A stretch of 64,000 nt of DNA from contig SVMW01000002.1 of assembly GCA_015067215.1 (NCBI GenBank), positions 29,060 through 93,059 on the forward strand. The letters run 5' to 3'. Shown here piece after piece: positions 34,964 through 44,368 of the stretch (positions are counted from its first letter, which is position 1; every line of letters starts with the position of its first letter). The DNA comes from Oscillospiraceae bacterium (GTDB taxonomy: Bacteria; Bacillota; Clostridia; Oscillospirales; Ruminococcaceae). Under the pieces are notes generated by a model. It was given only the letters and a program-made list of their open reading frames with translations, was not told where the DNA came from and did no database searches. The translations under genes were made by a program, and so were the position numbers.

Positions 34964-35586
34964 TGAAAAGATGTATTGTTATCGGCAGTATGCCTGTCGA
35001 TGTTGACCTGAAAAGGTTTATAACTCCTAAAGATTATGTTTTTTGTGCAGATGGCGGATATCTGCAGGCATTGAAACAGGGCATTGAACCGGATGTTATT
35101 GTCGGCGATTTTGATTCTTCCCCGCATCCGCACAACATTGCAGCAAAAATAGAAGAACTGCCTGTTATAAAGGATGATACCGATACATACCATATTGCCC
35201 GTCAGATAATAAAAGATGGCTTCAGTGAAGCATTGTTTTTTGGTGTTACAGGCGGAAGGCCTGACCACACATTTGCAAATATACAGATGCTTAAATTTCT
35301 GGCACAGAACAGGGTAAATGCGCAGATAATTGATAAAAACAGTACATACACTGTTATAACAGACGGACAAGCTGAACTTCCTGCAACAGAAAACTGTTAT
35401 TTTTCGGTATTTGCCCTTGATGAAAAATGTACGGGAGTTACGGAAACAGGCGGGTTTTATGAAATTTCTGATGCTGAAATCACAAATGATTTTCCTATTG
35501 GTGTCAGCAATGAATTTATCGGTAAACCTGTTACGATATCGGTAAAAAAAGGCAGTCTGCTTATAATCACAACAGGAAAGGATTGA
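34963..35586 (+). CDS. thiN: Thiamine pyrophosphokinase
   Basis: 207 residues. GDFDSSPHP, VIKDDTDTYH and GVTGGRPDHTFANIQML are the family motifs. Converts thiamine to thiamine diphosphate, the cofactor of the Ior enzyme in this window. Start overlaps the rsgA stop (TAATG). The rpe gene that often lies between rsgA and thiN is absent. Confidence 0.92.
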   Translation: MKRCIVIGSMPVDVDLKRFITPKDYVFCADGGYLQALKQGIEPDVIVGDFDSSPHPHNIAAKIEELPVIKDDTDTYHIARQIIKDGFSEALFFGVTGGRPDHTFANIQMLKFLAQNRVNAQIIDKNSTYTVITDGQAELPATENCYFSVFALDEKCTGVTETGGFYEISDAEITNDFPIGVSNEFIGKPVTISVKKGSLLIITTGKD

Positions 35587-35590
35587 TATT

Positions 35591-36205
35591 ATGATTAAAA
35601 TCAAATGGCTTGGACATGCTTGTTACAAAATTTATTTTGACGATATCCAATGCGTTATCGACCCTTTTGAAAAAGGTTATGTGCCGGGTTATCGTGACAT
35701 CAGCACCAGTGCGGACATTGTGCTTGCAAGCCACATGCATAATGACCATTACGGATTAAATGAAGTTCAGCAGCTTCTGCGTATGGTTCACGGTGTTGAG
35801 GTAACAAAGGTCGACACTTTCCACGACGACAAAGGCGGCGCACTCCGCGGCAAAAATATTGTTCATGTGATGAAATATAATGGAGTTAAAATTGCCCATC
35901 TCGGCGATATAGGCCATGTTCTTACAGAAGAACAGGTACAGCAAATTGGCGACGTTGATGTTGCGATTGTTCCGATAGGAGGAACATACACAGTACGTGC
36001 GCCTGAAGCAAAAACTATCTGTGAACAGGTTAATGCAAAGGTTATTATTCCAATGCACTACCGCACAGGCGAACAGGGCTTTGATGTTCTTGAGACAACG
36101 GAAGAATTTGAAAGCCTTTTTGACAACGTGAATCACTATGACAGTGATGAATACATTGTGCCGCAGAAAATTACACCTGAGGTTGCAATACTCACATATA
36201 AATAG
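35591..36205 (+). CDS. MBL-fold metal-dependent hydrolase (UlaG-like)
   Basis: 204 residues. Metal motif ASHMHNDHYG (HxHxDH), then VAHLGDIGH-type (IAHLGDIGH), DVAIVPIGG and IPMHYRTG. Resembles the YfkI/UlaG group of beta-lactamase-fold hydrolases; substrate unknown. It follows thiN by 4 bp. Confidence 0.88.
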   Translation: MIKIKWLGHACYKIYFDDIQCVIDPFEKGYVPGYRDISTSADIVLASHMHNDHYGLNEVQQLLRMVHGVEVTKVDTFHDDKGGALRGKNIVHVMKYNGVKIAHLGDIGHVLTEEQVQQIGDVDVAIVPIGGTYTVRAPEAKTICEQVNAKVIIPMHYRTGEQGFDVLETTEEFESLFDNVNHYDSDEYIVPQKITPEVAILTYK

Positions 36206-36216
36206 AGGAACAAGCT

Positions 36217-36885
36217 ATGACAAATGCTGAAATTTTAAAAAGAGTAGACCACACTTTACTTAAGGCAGATGCAACAAAAGCAGACATTTTGAAAATCTGT
36301 AATGAAGCACTGGAAAATAATACAGCTTCCATCTGCATCAATCCCGGTTATATTGAATATGCAGTGAGTGTATTGGGAGATAAGATTCCTGTATGTACAG
36401 TTATCGGTTTCCCTTTGGGAGCAATGACAACAGAATCAAAGGTTTTTGAAGCCAGAGATGCCATCAGCAAAGGTGCAAAAGAAGTTGATATGGTTATCAA
36501 CATCAGCAAAGCAAAAGATGGCGATTTTGAATATATTGAAGACGAAATCCGTCAGATAAAAGCAGCAGTAGGGGACAATGTTCTCAAAGTAATTATCGAA
36601 ACCTGTCTGCTGACAGATGATGAAAAAATTTCCCTCTGCAAAGCTGTTACAAACGCAGGTGCAGACTATATCAAAACATCAACAGGCTTTTCCACAGGCG
36701 GAGCAACCTTCCATGATGTTGAGCTGTTTGCAAAATATACCGAAGGCAAATGCAAAATCAAAGCGGCAGGCGGAATAAGAACAAGAGAAGATATGGAAAA
36801 ATTTATTTCTCTTGGTGCTGACAGGCTTGGCACATCTTCTGCAATCAAAATTCTCAACAGAGAAAAAGCTGAAAACAATTATTAA
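36217..36885 (+). CDS. deoC: Deoxyribose-phosphate aldolase
   Basis: 222 residues. Motifs DHTLLKADAT, KEVDMVINI and the Schiff-base lysine in YIKTSTGFSTGGAT. Splits deoxyribose 5-phosphate to acetaldehyde and glyceraldehyde 3-phosphate. Last gene of the long operon; a strong terminator follows. Confidence 0.95.
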   Translation: MTNAEILKRVDHTLLKADATKADILKICNEALENNTASICINPGYIEYAVSVLGDKIPVCTVIGFPLGAMTTESKVFEARDAISKGAKEVDMVINISKAKDGDFEYIEDEIRQIKAAVGDNVLKVIIETCLLTDDEKISLCKAVTNAGADYIKTSTGFSTGGATFHDVELFAKYTEGKCKIKAAGGIRTREDMEKFISLGADRLGTSSAIKILNREKAENNY

Positions 36886-36895
36886 AGCAAAAATA

Positions 36896-36930
36896 TACCC
36901 ACCAAATCACTTTAAAGTGATTGGTGGGTA
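36896..36930. terminator. Terminator at the end of the housekeeping operon
   Basis: TACCCACCA...ATCACTTT pairs with AAAGTGAT...TGGTGGGTA, followed by TTTGTTTT on the plus strand; convergent with the M42 gene. Confidence 0.88.
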
Positions 36931-36986
36931 TTTGTTTTATAGTTGAGATGTATAGGGAATATGTTTTGTGATGATAAAATATATAA

Positions 36987-38045
36987 TTATTTCACAAAAT
37001 CAAATTCGTGCTTGTCTTCCATAGAAAGCACAAAAGCCTGCATAAGTCTGTATGAATTTTCAAGGTCTTCAAGGTCGATAACTTCAAGTGCGGTATGTGC
37101 ATTTCTTGACGGAATGGATATGCTGCCTGTAGGTACACCTTTGTGTCCCTGATGCAGTTCGCCTGCATCGGTGCCGATACCTGTGAAGATTTCCACCTGA
37201 TAAGGAATATTTTTTTCTTTTGCAACCTGCTGCAGTTTGCGGCGCACAGCCACACTAGCCATAAGGCTGAAATCCATCGCTTTGATACCGGGGCCTTTGC
37301 CAAGGCACAAAGTCTGGTCCATCATGCTTTCAAAGGTGTCGGTTGCGGCAGTTGTGTCAATTGACAGTGCAACATCAGCTTCAATAGCGTGTGCAGCAGT
37401 GCGTGCACCACGCAAGCCAACTTCTTCCTGTACAGAAAATACTGCATAAAATGTGCCTTTCATCTTTGAAAAATCAGTTTCTTCAATCAGTTTTACCAGC
37501 ACAGCACAGCCTGCCTTGTCATCAAAACCATGGCCCATTGCACGGTTGTTGCCAAATTCTTTATAGTCACTGCCCCACACAATTGCGTCACCAACTTCGA
37601 TGCCCATAGCTTCTGCCGATGCTTTGTCTTTTGCACCAACATCAATGTAGAGCTCATAATGGCTTCTTACACGGTCAACTTTGTCAAATTTCATCATATG
37701 GCAGGATAAAAAGCCGATAAGTCCCGGCACTTTGCCATTGACAGTACAGATATCTACAGTTTCAATTGGCAGCACACGATTGTCGTGACCGCCAACTTTT
37801 TCAAAGCGGATGAGACCGTTGTTTTCAATTTTTTTAACAATAAAGCCAACTTCGTCTGTGTGGGCACTTGCTACAAGCACAGGACCGGGTGCCCCACCGT
37901 CCATACGCACAATCAGATTACCAAGTCCATCAATTTCCCAATGGTCAGCCTTATCTTTAAGTCTGTCGCGCAGATAGCGGATAACATCATATTCAAATCC
38001 ACAGGCAGATGGAATTTCTGTCAGCTGTTTCAAAATTATATTCAT
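36987..38045 (-). CDS. M42 family metallopeptidase
   Basis: 352 residues. Two-metal site residues are seen in VASAHTDEVGF, GFDDKAGCAVLVK, SVQEEVGLRGA and SIDTTAATDT. These are cytosolic aminopeptidases forming large tetrahedral shells, sometimes labelled endoglucanase in error. Helps turn imported peptides into amino acids. Single gene, AAGGAG upstream of the ATG. Confidence 0.92.
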   Translation of the reverse strand: MNIILKQLTEIPSACGFEYDVIRYLRDRLKDKADHWEIDGLGNLIVRMDGGAPGPVLVASAHTDEVGFIVKKIENNGLIRFEKVGGHDNRVLPIETVDICTVNGKVPGLIGFLSCHMMKFDKVDRVRSHYELYIDVGAKDKASAEAMGIEVGDAIVWGSDYKEFGNNRAMGHGFDDKAGCAVLVKLIEETDFSKMKGTFYAVFSVQEEVGLRGARTAAHAIEADVALSIDTTAATDTFESMMDQTLCLGKGPGIKAMDFSLMASVAVRRKLQQVAKEKNIPYQVEIFTGIGTDAGELHQGHKGVPTGSISIPSRNAHTALEVIDLEDLENSYRLMQAFVLSMEDKHEFDFVK

Positions 38046-38146
38046 AATCCTATGCTCCTTACAATAATTAAATTTGATACAATTATACTACTTTGATTTT
38101 ACATATGCAATGTACTCTGGAAATATAATAGTGAAAAACACCTGCC

Positions 38147-38357
38147 CGGTTTAGCGACCTCCCCAACAAGAAAACACAAACCTGATTTTCAACACAAAAA
38201 GGCTGCTGCGGCGTCAGCGATACTTGCATTACACAAGGTAGTGCTGCGTGCCTTTTTCTTACAGCAGAACCTTTTCTGCAAAAACAGGCAAAAATGTACC
38301 CGGCAACACACCGCAAAGTGTGTTGTCGGGTATTTATGTTTTCTTATCAGAATGTCG
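38147..38357. repeat. Dispersed intergenic repeat, copy B
   Basis: Second copy of the repeat at 17891-18107, in the same orientation. The main stem (TACCCGGCAACACAC with GTGTGTTGTCGGGTA, 38296-38331) is nearly perfect; the differences from copy A fall partly at paired positions so that the stem is kept. Its right end runs into the last codons and stop codon of the vanW-like gene. Confidence 0.85.
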
Positions 38358-39198
38358 CTTTTTGATTACGTGTTTTTGTTACAGTTATATTAAGATTACT
38401 TGTGTCATACATCACTTCTGCGTGGTTTGTTTTGATAAGTGTCTTGTCAATTGTATTTCCGGTAACCTTGTCAACTACAGCGCGGTAAATTTCGCCATTA
38501 CGGTACACAACACCGTCTTCACGGGAAAAGTGTTCGTTCTCTGCTTTGATGTGATATGCTTCATTTAACGGTTTTTCGCAGCGCAGCTCTCCGTACAGGT
38601 ATTCATTGTCAGTATATGTAACAAGCTGAAAAATCTGGTCTGTGTTGTTTGTAAAACGATAATCCTTGTAGTTATATAGAATACTTGTACCTGTTCCGAA
38701 AGGTACCTGCCTGTTAAAGTCAGGGAACAGGTCTACACCGTCGTGGTGGTGATGTTCGATGACAGATAATGGTGAATGAAGCACCATCCAGTGTATAAGA
38801 TTGGTAAACTGACACATACCGCCGCCAATGTCACGGCTTGGTTTGCCGTGTGCAATGGTAAGCCCTGTTTTATAGCCGTTTTTTTCTGACGGGTTGCCTA
38901 CAAGCTGCCAGAATGAAAAAGTTTCGCCAGGTTTTATAATTGTTCTATTAACTTTCGGTGCAGCAATGGAAAGGTTAACCGCCTTGTTTTCCTGCAATTG
39001 CAAATCAACATTGCCAAGTTTTCTGCGTATAAGTGAAGTGTGCTTATAAGCAACTATAGGTAAAAGTTCTTCCTGCTTTACAGATGCAAATTTCTGTTTT
39101 GAAAAAGTGTCTTTGACTTTTCTTACAGCGATGCATTTCTGTACTGAAATTTTATAGGTTAAAGGCGAAATTTCACAAAAAAGTTTTCGTTTTTTCAT
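38347..39198 (-). CDS. VanW family protein
   Basis: 283 residues with the VanW core: IIKPGETFSFWQLVGNPSEKNGY, GGGMCQFTNLIHWMVLHSPL and the HHHHDGVDLFPDF histidine cluster. VanW occurs in vanB-type vancomycin operons and widely in clostridial genomes; its action is not known, though a peptidoglycan link is suspected. No signal peptide is visible. It is the last gene of the blaI-M56-lipoprotein operon, 23 bp after the lipoprotein gene. The final codons and stop come from repeat copy B. Confidence 0.88.
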   Translation of the reverse strand: MKKRKLFCEISPLTYKISVQKCIAVRKVKDTFSKQKFASVKQEELLPIVAYKHTSLIRRKLGNVDLQLQENKAVNLSIAAPKVNRTIIKPGETFSFWQLVGNPSEKNGYKTGLTIAHGKPSRDIGGGMCQFTNLIHWMVLHSPLSVIEHHHHDGVDLFPDFNRQVPFGTGTSILYNYKDYRFTNNTDQIFQLVTYTDNEYLYGELRCEKPLNEAYHIKAENEHFSREDGVVYRNGEIYRAVVDKVTGNTIDKTLIKTNHAEVMYDTSNLNITVTKTRNQKATF

Positions 39199-39221
39199 AA
39201 TGTCTCCAAGGATAGCTATAT

Positions 39222-41324
39222 TTAAGGCAGTTTAAACTCTTTTACAGGAGTATATACTCCTGTTGTAATGTTGAATTTTCCGCGGATGGATTCATAACCT
39301 TTGGTTGAAGCAAAAAATTCGATTTCGTTTTCTCCACTTTTATACATTGAAACTTCTTCAAAACCAAAAGCATTAAACATAATTGGTACACCGGTATCCC
39401 AGCTTTTTGTCAGGCTGCCGTTTTTGTCAAGCAGACCTATTTTGTAGTTGTAAGCCAGTTGTAAATCATTAGGATGGGCAACATAATAGTCGTCATCTTC
39501 AATATATTCTCCGTATACAGCTATATAATCAAAATTATCCGGGTCACGGCGTATTGCCAGCAGATATCTTTTTGTTCCGTCAGCTTTTATCACACTGCCG
39601 GCAGGGAAGTTGGTTTTTGTGGTAAAAGACTGCACAGCAGCATTATCTTTTATATTATAGGTTCGGAACTCTTCGTAGTTCATTATATATCCATCGCCGT
39701 TTGACATAAAGCCGACATCGAATGTATTGCCTGTGTTGTGTACAAGACCTAAATTCTGACTTTGTTTTGTTTCAGCGTTATATAGGAATACTTCCTGTTC
39801 AAAACCACGGGAAAATCTGCCGCCGCTGTAAAATTCCAGAGTTTTATCTTTGTTCTGTGAATAGCAGTAGTTAAAAATTCTGCTTGAACCACTGTATACA
39901 AGATTGCTGCCGTCCTTTTCAAAAAGAGTGGTCTGTACAAGGCCAAGAGAAGTTTCAGAACAGCGCATTATATAGTTTATTAGGAGGGTGCTGTCGTCTT
40001 CGTAATAATTTATAACATCTGCAGAGTAATAATTTTTATATTTTTTGTTGTTGCTGTACTCAGGGTCAAGTTCTATTGTTCCGTCGTTTATATATGAACA
40101 GATTAAATCTTCATACTTTTTTCGGTCGGTTTCATTGATATCACCTGTTACAACCTTTACAGTGTTGTAAAAATCCTGTATTTCTGCCTTTACATATTCA
40201 TCAGGTTCATATGCCTGTGAGGCATTTGCATAGTCCTGAATAGTCATGCCGTTGTGGTAAAATTCAAAGGAAAATACAGAGGAATGACCTGCGGAACGTA
40301 TTTTTACCAGTGATAAATCATCAGAAGTAAAAAATTCAAAATCTTCTTCTGAACGGTCGGAATAAAAATCGTTTATTCTGTAAGAATAAAAATCTTTAAG
40401 ACCTGTAAATTCGCCCTTCAGGAAACCGATCAATCTGTCGTTTTTAAAACGGCAGATAAGCCAGTAAATATCTTCATCAGTTTCATCAAAAACACGCCAT
40501 GCACGGAAAGAGTAATCTCCTTTGCTGTGCTGCAGCAGTTCAATTTCTTCAACGCCGTTGTAAGGGGCAGAGGAGTAAACCGATTTAATATCTGCAATAA
40601 CCTCGCTGTTGTCAAAACTGATATCACCGTCAGTCTGCTCGGTATTAACTGTATTGTCATTATCAGATTTTTCAAATCTGTTGAAACGCAAAAAGGTTTC
40701 ATTGTCTTCGCTGCAGATATCAAACACAATATTATAATTGCCAATGGATTTGCTGCCCGGGTCACCGCTTGATGCGTCTGGAGCAAAAAGTTCAATATGG
40801 CTGATAACCTGTTTGCCGTCAGCAGAAAATTCGCTGTATATATACTCACCGGCGTGGTAAGACCATACCTCGCCTGTTTCGGTTGCCATTATTATTGTGT
40901 TGTCTTCCTTTGAATGGCTGATGCCTGAAAGGTCAGCTTCGTTAAACCAGTAATCTGTCCATTCATCATCATTGAAAACCTGTTTCAGCACCTTTTTAAC
41001 CACGCTGTATCCAAAGCAGTAATCACCGCTTTGGGGGCTTGCACGGGAGAATAAATTATAATAACAAAAATCTTCCTGTGTTTCTATTGCACAGCGCACC
41101 AGAAAGTGCCCGAAGTTGAATTCAGGTGCTTCGGGAGTGGTTTTGGTGTCAAGACATAATGAAAGATATCCGCTTAAAATATTTGCATCAAGCAGAAGAC
41201 TTTCATCTTCAATATAACTGCTGTCAGCATTGCTGCTGTTTTCAGGTTCATTGCCCGATGTACAGCCTGTAAATATGCTAAGACATAAAACAAACGACAG
41301 AAAAACACATATTAACTTTTTCAT
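39222..41324 (-). CDS. Large lipoprotein of unknown function
   Basis: 700 residues. Signal peptide with lipobox SIFTGC (cysteine 21), then an acidic serine/asparagine-rich linker. The rest is long, acidic and rich in aromatic residues, with no motif I can name. The last 250 residues are beta-rich, with several short aromatic strands that could form a propeller. It lies 34 bp behind the M56-GLUG gene and before vanW, under BlaI control by position, so an envelope-stress role is inferred. Confidence 0.75.
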   Translation of the reverse strand: MKKLICVFLSFVLCLSIFTGCTSGNEPENSSNADSSYIEDESLLLDANILSGYLSLCLDTKTTPEAPEFNFGHFLVRCAIETQEDFCYYNLFSRASPQSGDYCFGYSVVKKVLKQVFNDDEWTDYWFNEADLSGISHSKEDNTIIMATETGEVWSYHAGEYIYSEFSADGKQVISHIELFAPDASSGDPGSKSIGNYNIVFDICSEDNETFLRFNRFEKSDNDNTVNTEQTDGDISFDNSEVIADIKSVYSSAPYNGVEEIELLQHSKGDYSFRAWRVFDETDEDIYWLICRFKNDRLIGFLKGEFTGLKDFYSYRINDFYSDRSEEDFEFFTSDDLSLVKIRSAGHSSVFSFEFYHNGMTIQDYANASQAYEPDEYVKAEIQDFYNTVKVVTGDINETDRKKYEDLICSYINDGTIELDPEYSNNKKYKNYYSADVINYYEDDSTLLINYIMRCSETSLGLVQTTLFEKDGSNLVYSGSSRIFNYCYSQNKDKTLEFYSGGRFSRGFEQEVFLYNAETKQSQNLGLVHNTGNTFDVGFMSNGDGYIMNYEEFRTYNIKDNAAVQSFTTKTNFPAGSVIKADGTKRYLLAIRRDPDNFDYIAVYGEYIEDDDYYVAHPNDLQLAYNYKIGLLDKNGSLTKSWDTGVPIMFNAFGFEEVSMYKSGENEIEFFASTKGYESIRGKFNITTGVYTPVKEFKLP

Positions 41325-41358
41325 AAATAAATACCTCCTGTGAGGGAATGGAATAGTG

Positions 41359-43971
41359 CTATTTCACAGCTTCGGTAAATTCAAAACTGCGGTAATCTCC
41401 GTTGGAATTTTTACCCTCAAAAGTGCCTATAAGGTACCAGTTTCCCGCAGTTTCGGGGTTGTATGTACAATTGGTATAAGCGGCAACATTTTCGCTTACT
41501 GCAACAAAGCTGCCAACCATATTTGCTGTGTGGTTAAGATGAATTGGTGTCTGTACATGGCAGTTTACATAATTGCCGGTAATGGCTCTGCCTACAAAAC
41601 CGCCTATTGTATTCGGGTTGTCATAGTGGCTGTAGTTTACACCTGTAAATTTATCGGAGTTTACCGACCCATATGAAATGCAGTTTTCAATGGTATATTC
41701 AACGCTTCGGTTTTCATAACCCCAATAGGATGAACTGCCTGCAAAACCGCCAAGGACGGATTCTCCGTAAACATCCACATCGGCAACACAGTTTTTTATT
41801 ACTGTGCTGGAATAACCGTCTATATTGGCTGCAAAGCCGCCTGCAGAGGCCTGTGTTTTTACAATGCCCTGTACAGTACAGTTTTCAACCACACCAGATA
41901 CAGTGCCTGCAAAACCGCCTGCAGTATTGTTGGATACAATGTTCAGATTTTCAAGATGAAGGTTTCTGACAGTTCCATATTTTGAAATTTCAGCAAAAAA
42001 GCCTGTATAATATTCGCCGTAATTCTTTTCCTGAGTATCAATGACAGTAAGGTTTCTGATTGTATAACCTTTGCCGTCAAAAACAGAACAGAAACCGTCA
42101 GCAGAAGTGTCGCGGTCGTCATAGGACAGCTTTTTATTGCGGCCAATCGGCAGAAAACTGTCAACGCCGGCCATATCGATATCGTTGGTAAGAATATATG
42201 TATAGTTGAAATATTTATGTCCGTTTGCGGCATAGTCAATGGACATCTTTATAAGGTCGTCAGGTGTGGATATTTCAACAATTTTTTCTTCACCGCGGTA
42301 AATATCCTTTGAACTGATAACCTCTTTGATAGCATATACAGTGTCACCGTCATTGAACCTGTAATTTAAGATATACGGAACATCTTCCATAACATAAGGC
42401 GTTACAACATAATCAACATAACCTGTTATTTCGCCATTGTTGCGGCGTTCAAACGAATAGCAGATATCACTGTTTTCAAATATACGCTTGCCAAGAGGCA
42501 CAAGTGTGATTTTATAATCTTTTCCGTATGCAGAGGACAGGTTGGTAAGTTTAGGGTCATATATAATTACATTGCCTTCAAACACATCAAAGTTACCCTC
42601 GTTCATTTCATATCCGGTTTCGTACAAAGCGTTCGCGACAGGTAAAAACAAGTCCACAGGAATTTCATACTGGAAATCGCCGTAATCGTTATAATAGTTA
42701 CGGTACTGGCTGAATCCCATTTCGTTGAAAAGTCCCCACAAAGCAGGTTTTATATAATAATACTGGTTCATGAAATCATCAAGAACAGTGTTGTGGTCAT
42801 AATCTCTGCCAAGACTGTATTTTTCGTACAGATTTATTATATATAATGCGGTATCATCTTCAGGACCAATTTCCAGAACAGTATTGCTGTCGGGCACAGG
42901 TGTTTCAGTTTCTGCAGTTGTGCAGGCAACAAGGCTGCTGCTCAACATGGCAAAAACGACTACTAATGCAAGCGAAACAGCACCTGTACGTTTTGTACTG
43001 CTGCCGAAAATGTTTTTTATGCGGTTTGCAATTGTCTTTTTGTCATTGCTGAAGGACGTTGAATACAAAAGGCTTTCCTTTTTCTTTGCGGCAAACATAA
43101 GTATGCTTTCACCATAAAGATTTTTGCCGTCAGTGCCCATTTTGCGGTATATCATTTCATCGCAGCTGAGTTCAATGTCTTCCATTGCAAGTTTGTTCAT
43201 AAGCCATATGCAGGGATTGTACCAGTATGTACAGGTAACAGCAAACAGAAGCAGTTTTACACCGATATCACAGCGTTTATAGTGAACAAGTTCGTGGTAT
43301 AAGGCAAGCTGAAGATGCACGTCATTTACGCTGTCTTCAGGAATAATAATCCGGGGATTGAAAATTCCTGTAAGTACAGGAGTGGTAACCATATATGATG
43401 TAAACACTTCCACTTCACTGCCGATATCAAGTTTCTGACGGATGTAATCCATATCAGTTTCATACGGATTAAGCGTTTTTATAAGAGAAGTGCGGGCAAT
43501 AAGATAACTGCCAAGACGGATACAAAGCAACATAACAGCACCGCATATCCATATAAAACAAAGAAAATCAGACAAGGCGAGGGAACTGCGTTTTGTAAGA
43601 CCTATGGTATATTCGAATATATTGCGGTCATATATAGTTTCTTCATCCACTATAACAGTATTATCTTCAGCATAGTCATTCAAAGTGTCACCAGAATATT
43701 CCGGAACAGCTGTTTCGTCACTTTTGCTGTCAGAGAACTCAGACTTTTCATATACAACAGGGTTTGCCACATTGATTTCAAGCGGTGGTTCAAGTTTTCC
43801 CATTGATAAGTCAAAAGGCAGAATAAGCCTGAGAGTAAGAATTATCCACACCCAATATTGCCATTTTGCGGTATATCTTTTGCCGATAATACTACGCAGA
43901 AAAAACAATATAAGTATAATAACAGAAATACCTATACTGTTTTCAAAAACATTTTTTAATATATCTGTCAT
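41359..43971 (-). CDS. BlaR1/MecR1-type M56 membrane peptidase with GLUG-repeat ectodomain
   Basis: 870 residues. The N-terminal part has paired membrane segments, the zinc motif ALYHELVHYKR (about residue 228) and a later DIELSCDE, as in BlaR1. A fourth membrane segment near 340-355 ends in a lipobox-like SSLVAC. The outside part is not a penicillin-binding domain: after a region without known motif it carries four GLUG-type repeats (AGGFAG, AGGFAA, LGGFAG, IGGFVG, each followed by a NC strand) at about 680-840. In BlaR1 systems the peptidase cuts BlaI after ligand binding; BlaI is encoded 2 bp upstream here. Confidence 0.88.
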   Translation of the reverse strand: MTDILKNVFENSIGISVIILILFFLRSIIGKRYTAKWQYWVWIILTLRLILPFDLSMGKLEPPLEINVANPVVYEKSEFSDSKSDETAVPEYSGDTLNDYAEDNTVIVDEETIYDRNIFEYTIGLTKRSSLALSDFLCFIWICGAVMLLCIRLGSYLIARTSLIKTLNPYETDMDYIRQKLDIGSEVEVFTSYMVTTPVLTGIFNPRIIIPEDSVNDVHLQLALYHELVHYKRCDIGVKLLLFAVTCTYWYNPCIWLMNKLAMEDIELSCDEMIYRKMGTDGKNLYGESILMFAAKKKESLLYSTSFSNDKKTIANRIKNIFGSSTKRTGAVSLALVVVFAMLSSSLVACTTAETETPVPDSNTVLEIGPEDDTALYIINLYEKYSLGRDYDHNTVLDDFMNQYYYIKPALWGLFNEMGFSQYRNYYNDYGDFQYEIPVDLFLPVANALYETGYEMNEGNFDVFEGNVIIYDPKLTNLSSAYGKDYKITLVPLGKRIFENSDICYSFERRNNGEITGYVDYVVTPYVMEDVPYILNYRFNDGDTVYAIKEVISSKDIYRGEEKIVEISTPDDLIKMSIDYAANGHKYFNYTYILTNDIDMAGVDSFLPIGRNKKLSYDDRDTSADGFCSVFDGKGYTIRNLTVIDTQEKNYGEYYTGFFAEISKYGTVRNLHLENLNIVSNNTAGGFAGTVSGVVENCTVQGIVKTQASAGGFAANIDGYSSTVIKNCVADVDVYGESVLGGFAGSSSYWGYENRSVEYTIENCISYGSVNSDKFTGVNYSHYDNPNTIGGFVGRAITGNYVNCHVQTPIHLNHTANMVGSFVAVSENVAAYTNCTYNPETAGNWYLIGTFEGKNSNGDYRSFEFTEAVK

Positions 43972-43973
43972 TT

Positions 43974-44357
43974 TTACACCCCGCTTCTAAGACTGTTGAG
44001 AAGTTTATGCAGCTCTTCAATATCATCATCGGACAAAGGATTGGTCTGGGAAAAAGCGGTAATAAACTGATTCAGGGAATTCTGATATAGTTTTTTCATA
44101 AAACTTTTGTTTTCCAGTGCCAGATAATCTTCTTTTTTTACAAGAGGGGAATAATAATTTTTGTTACCGCGTTTTTCGCAGGTGATATATTTCTTTTCCA
44201 TAAGTCGGGAAAGCAGACTGAGAACAGTGCTGTCTGCCCAGTTTTTTTCATCTTTCAGAGCTTTGTCAAAATAGTTTCTTGGCACGGGCTGTTCTGCCTG
44301 CCACATCAAAAGCATTATTTCAAGTTCGGCATCAGGTAACTTTTTTAAAACAGTCAT
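43974..44357 (-). CDS. blaI: BlaI/MecI/CopY family repressor
   Basis: 127 residues. Winged helix with LPDAELEIMLLMWQAEQPV, DSTVLSLLSRLMEKKYITCEKRGNKNYY and a C-terminal dimer domain ending GLxSL-type helices. Binds TACA/TGTA palindromes, and two such sites lie in its own promoter (44369-44407). Likely inactivated by the M56 peptidase next in the operon. Confidence 0.93.
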   Translation of the reverse strand: MTVLKKLPDAELEIMLLMWQAEQPVPRNYFDKALKDEKNWADSTVLSLLSRLMEKKYITCEKRGNKNYYSPLVKKEDYLALENKSFMKKLYQNSLNQFITAFSQTNPLSDDDIEELHKLLNSLRSGV

Positions 44358-44368
44358 AATAAAATCTC

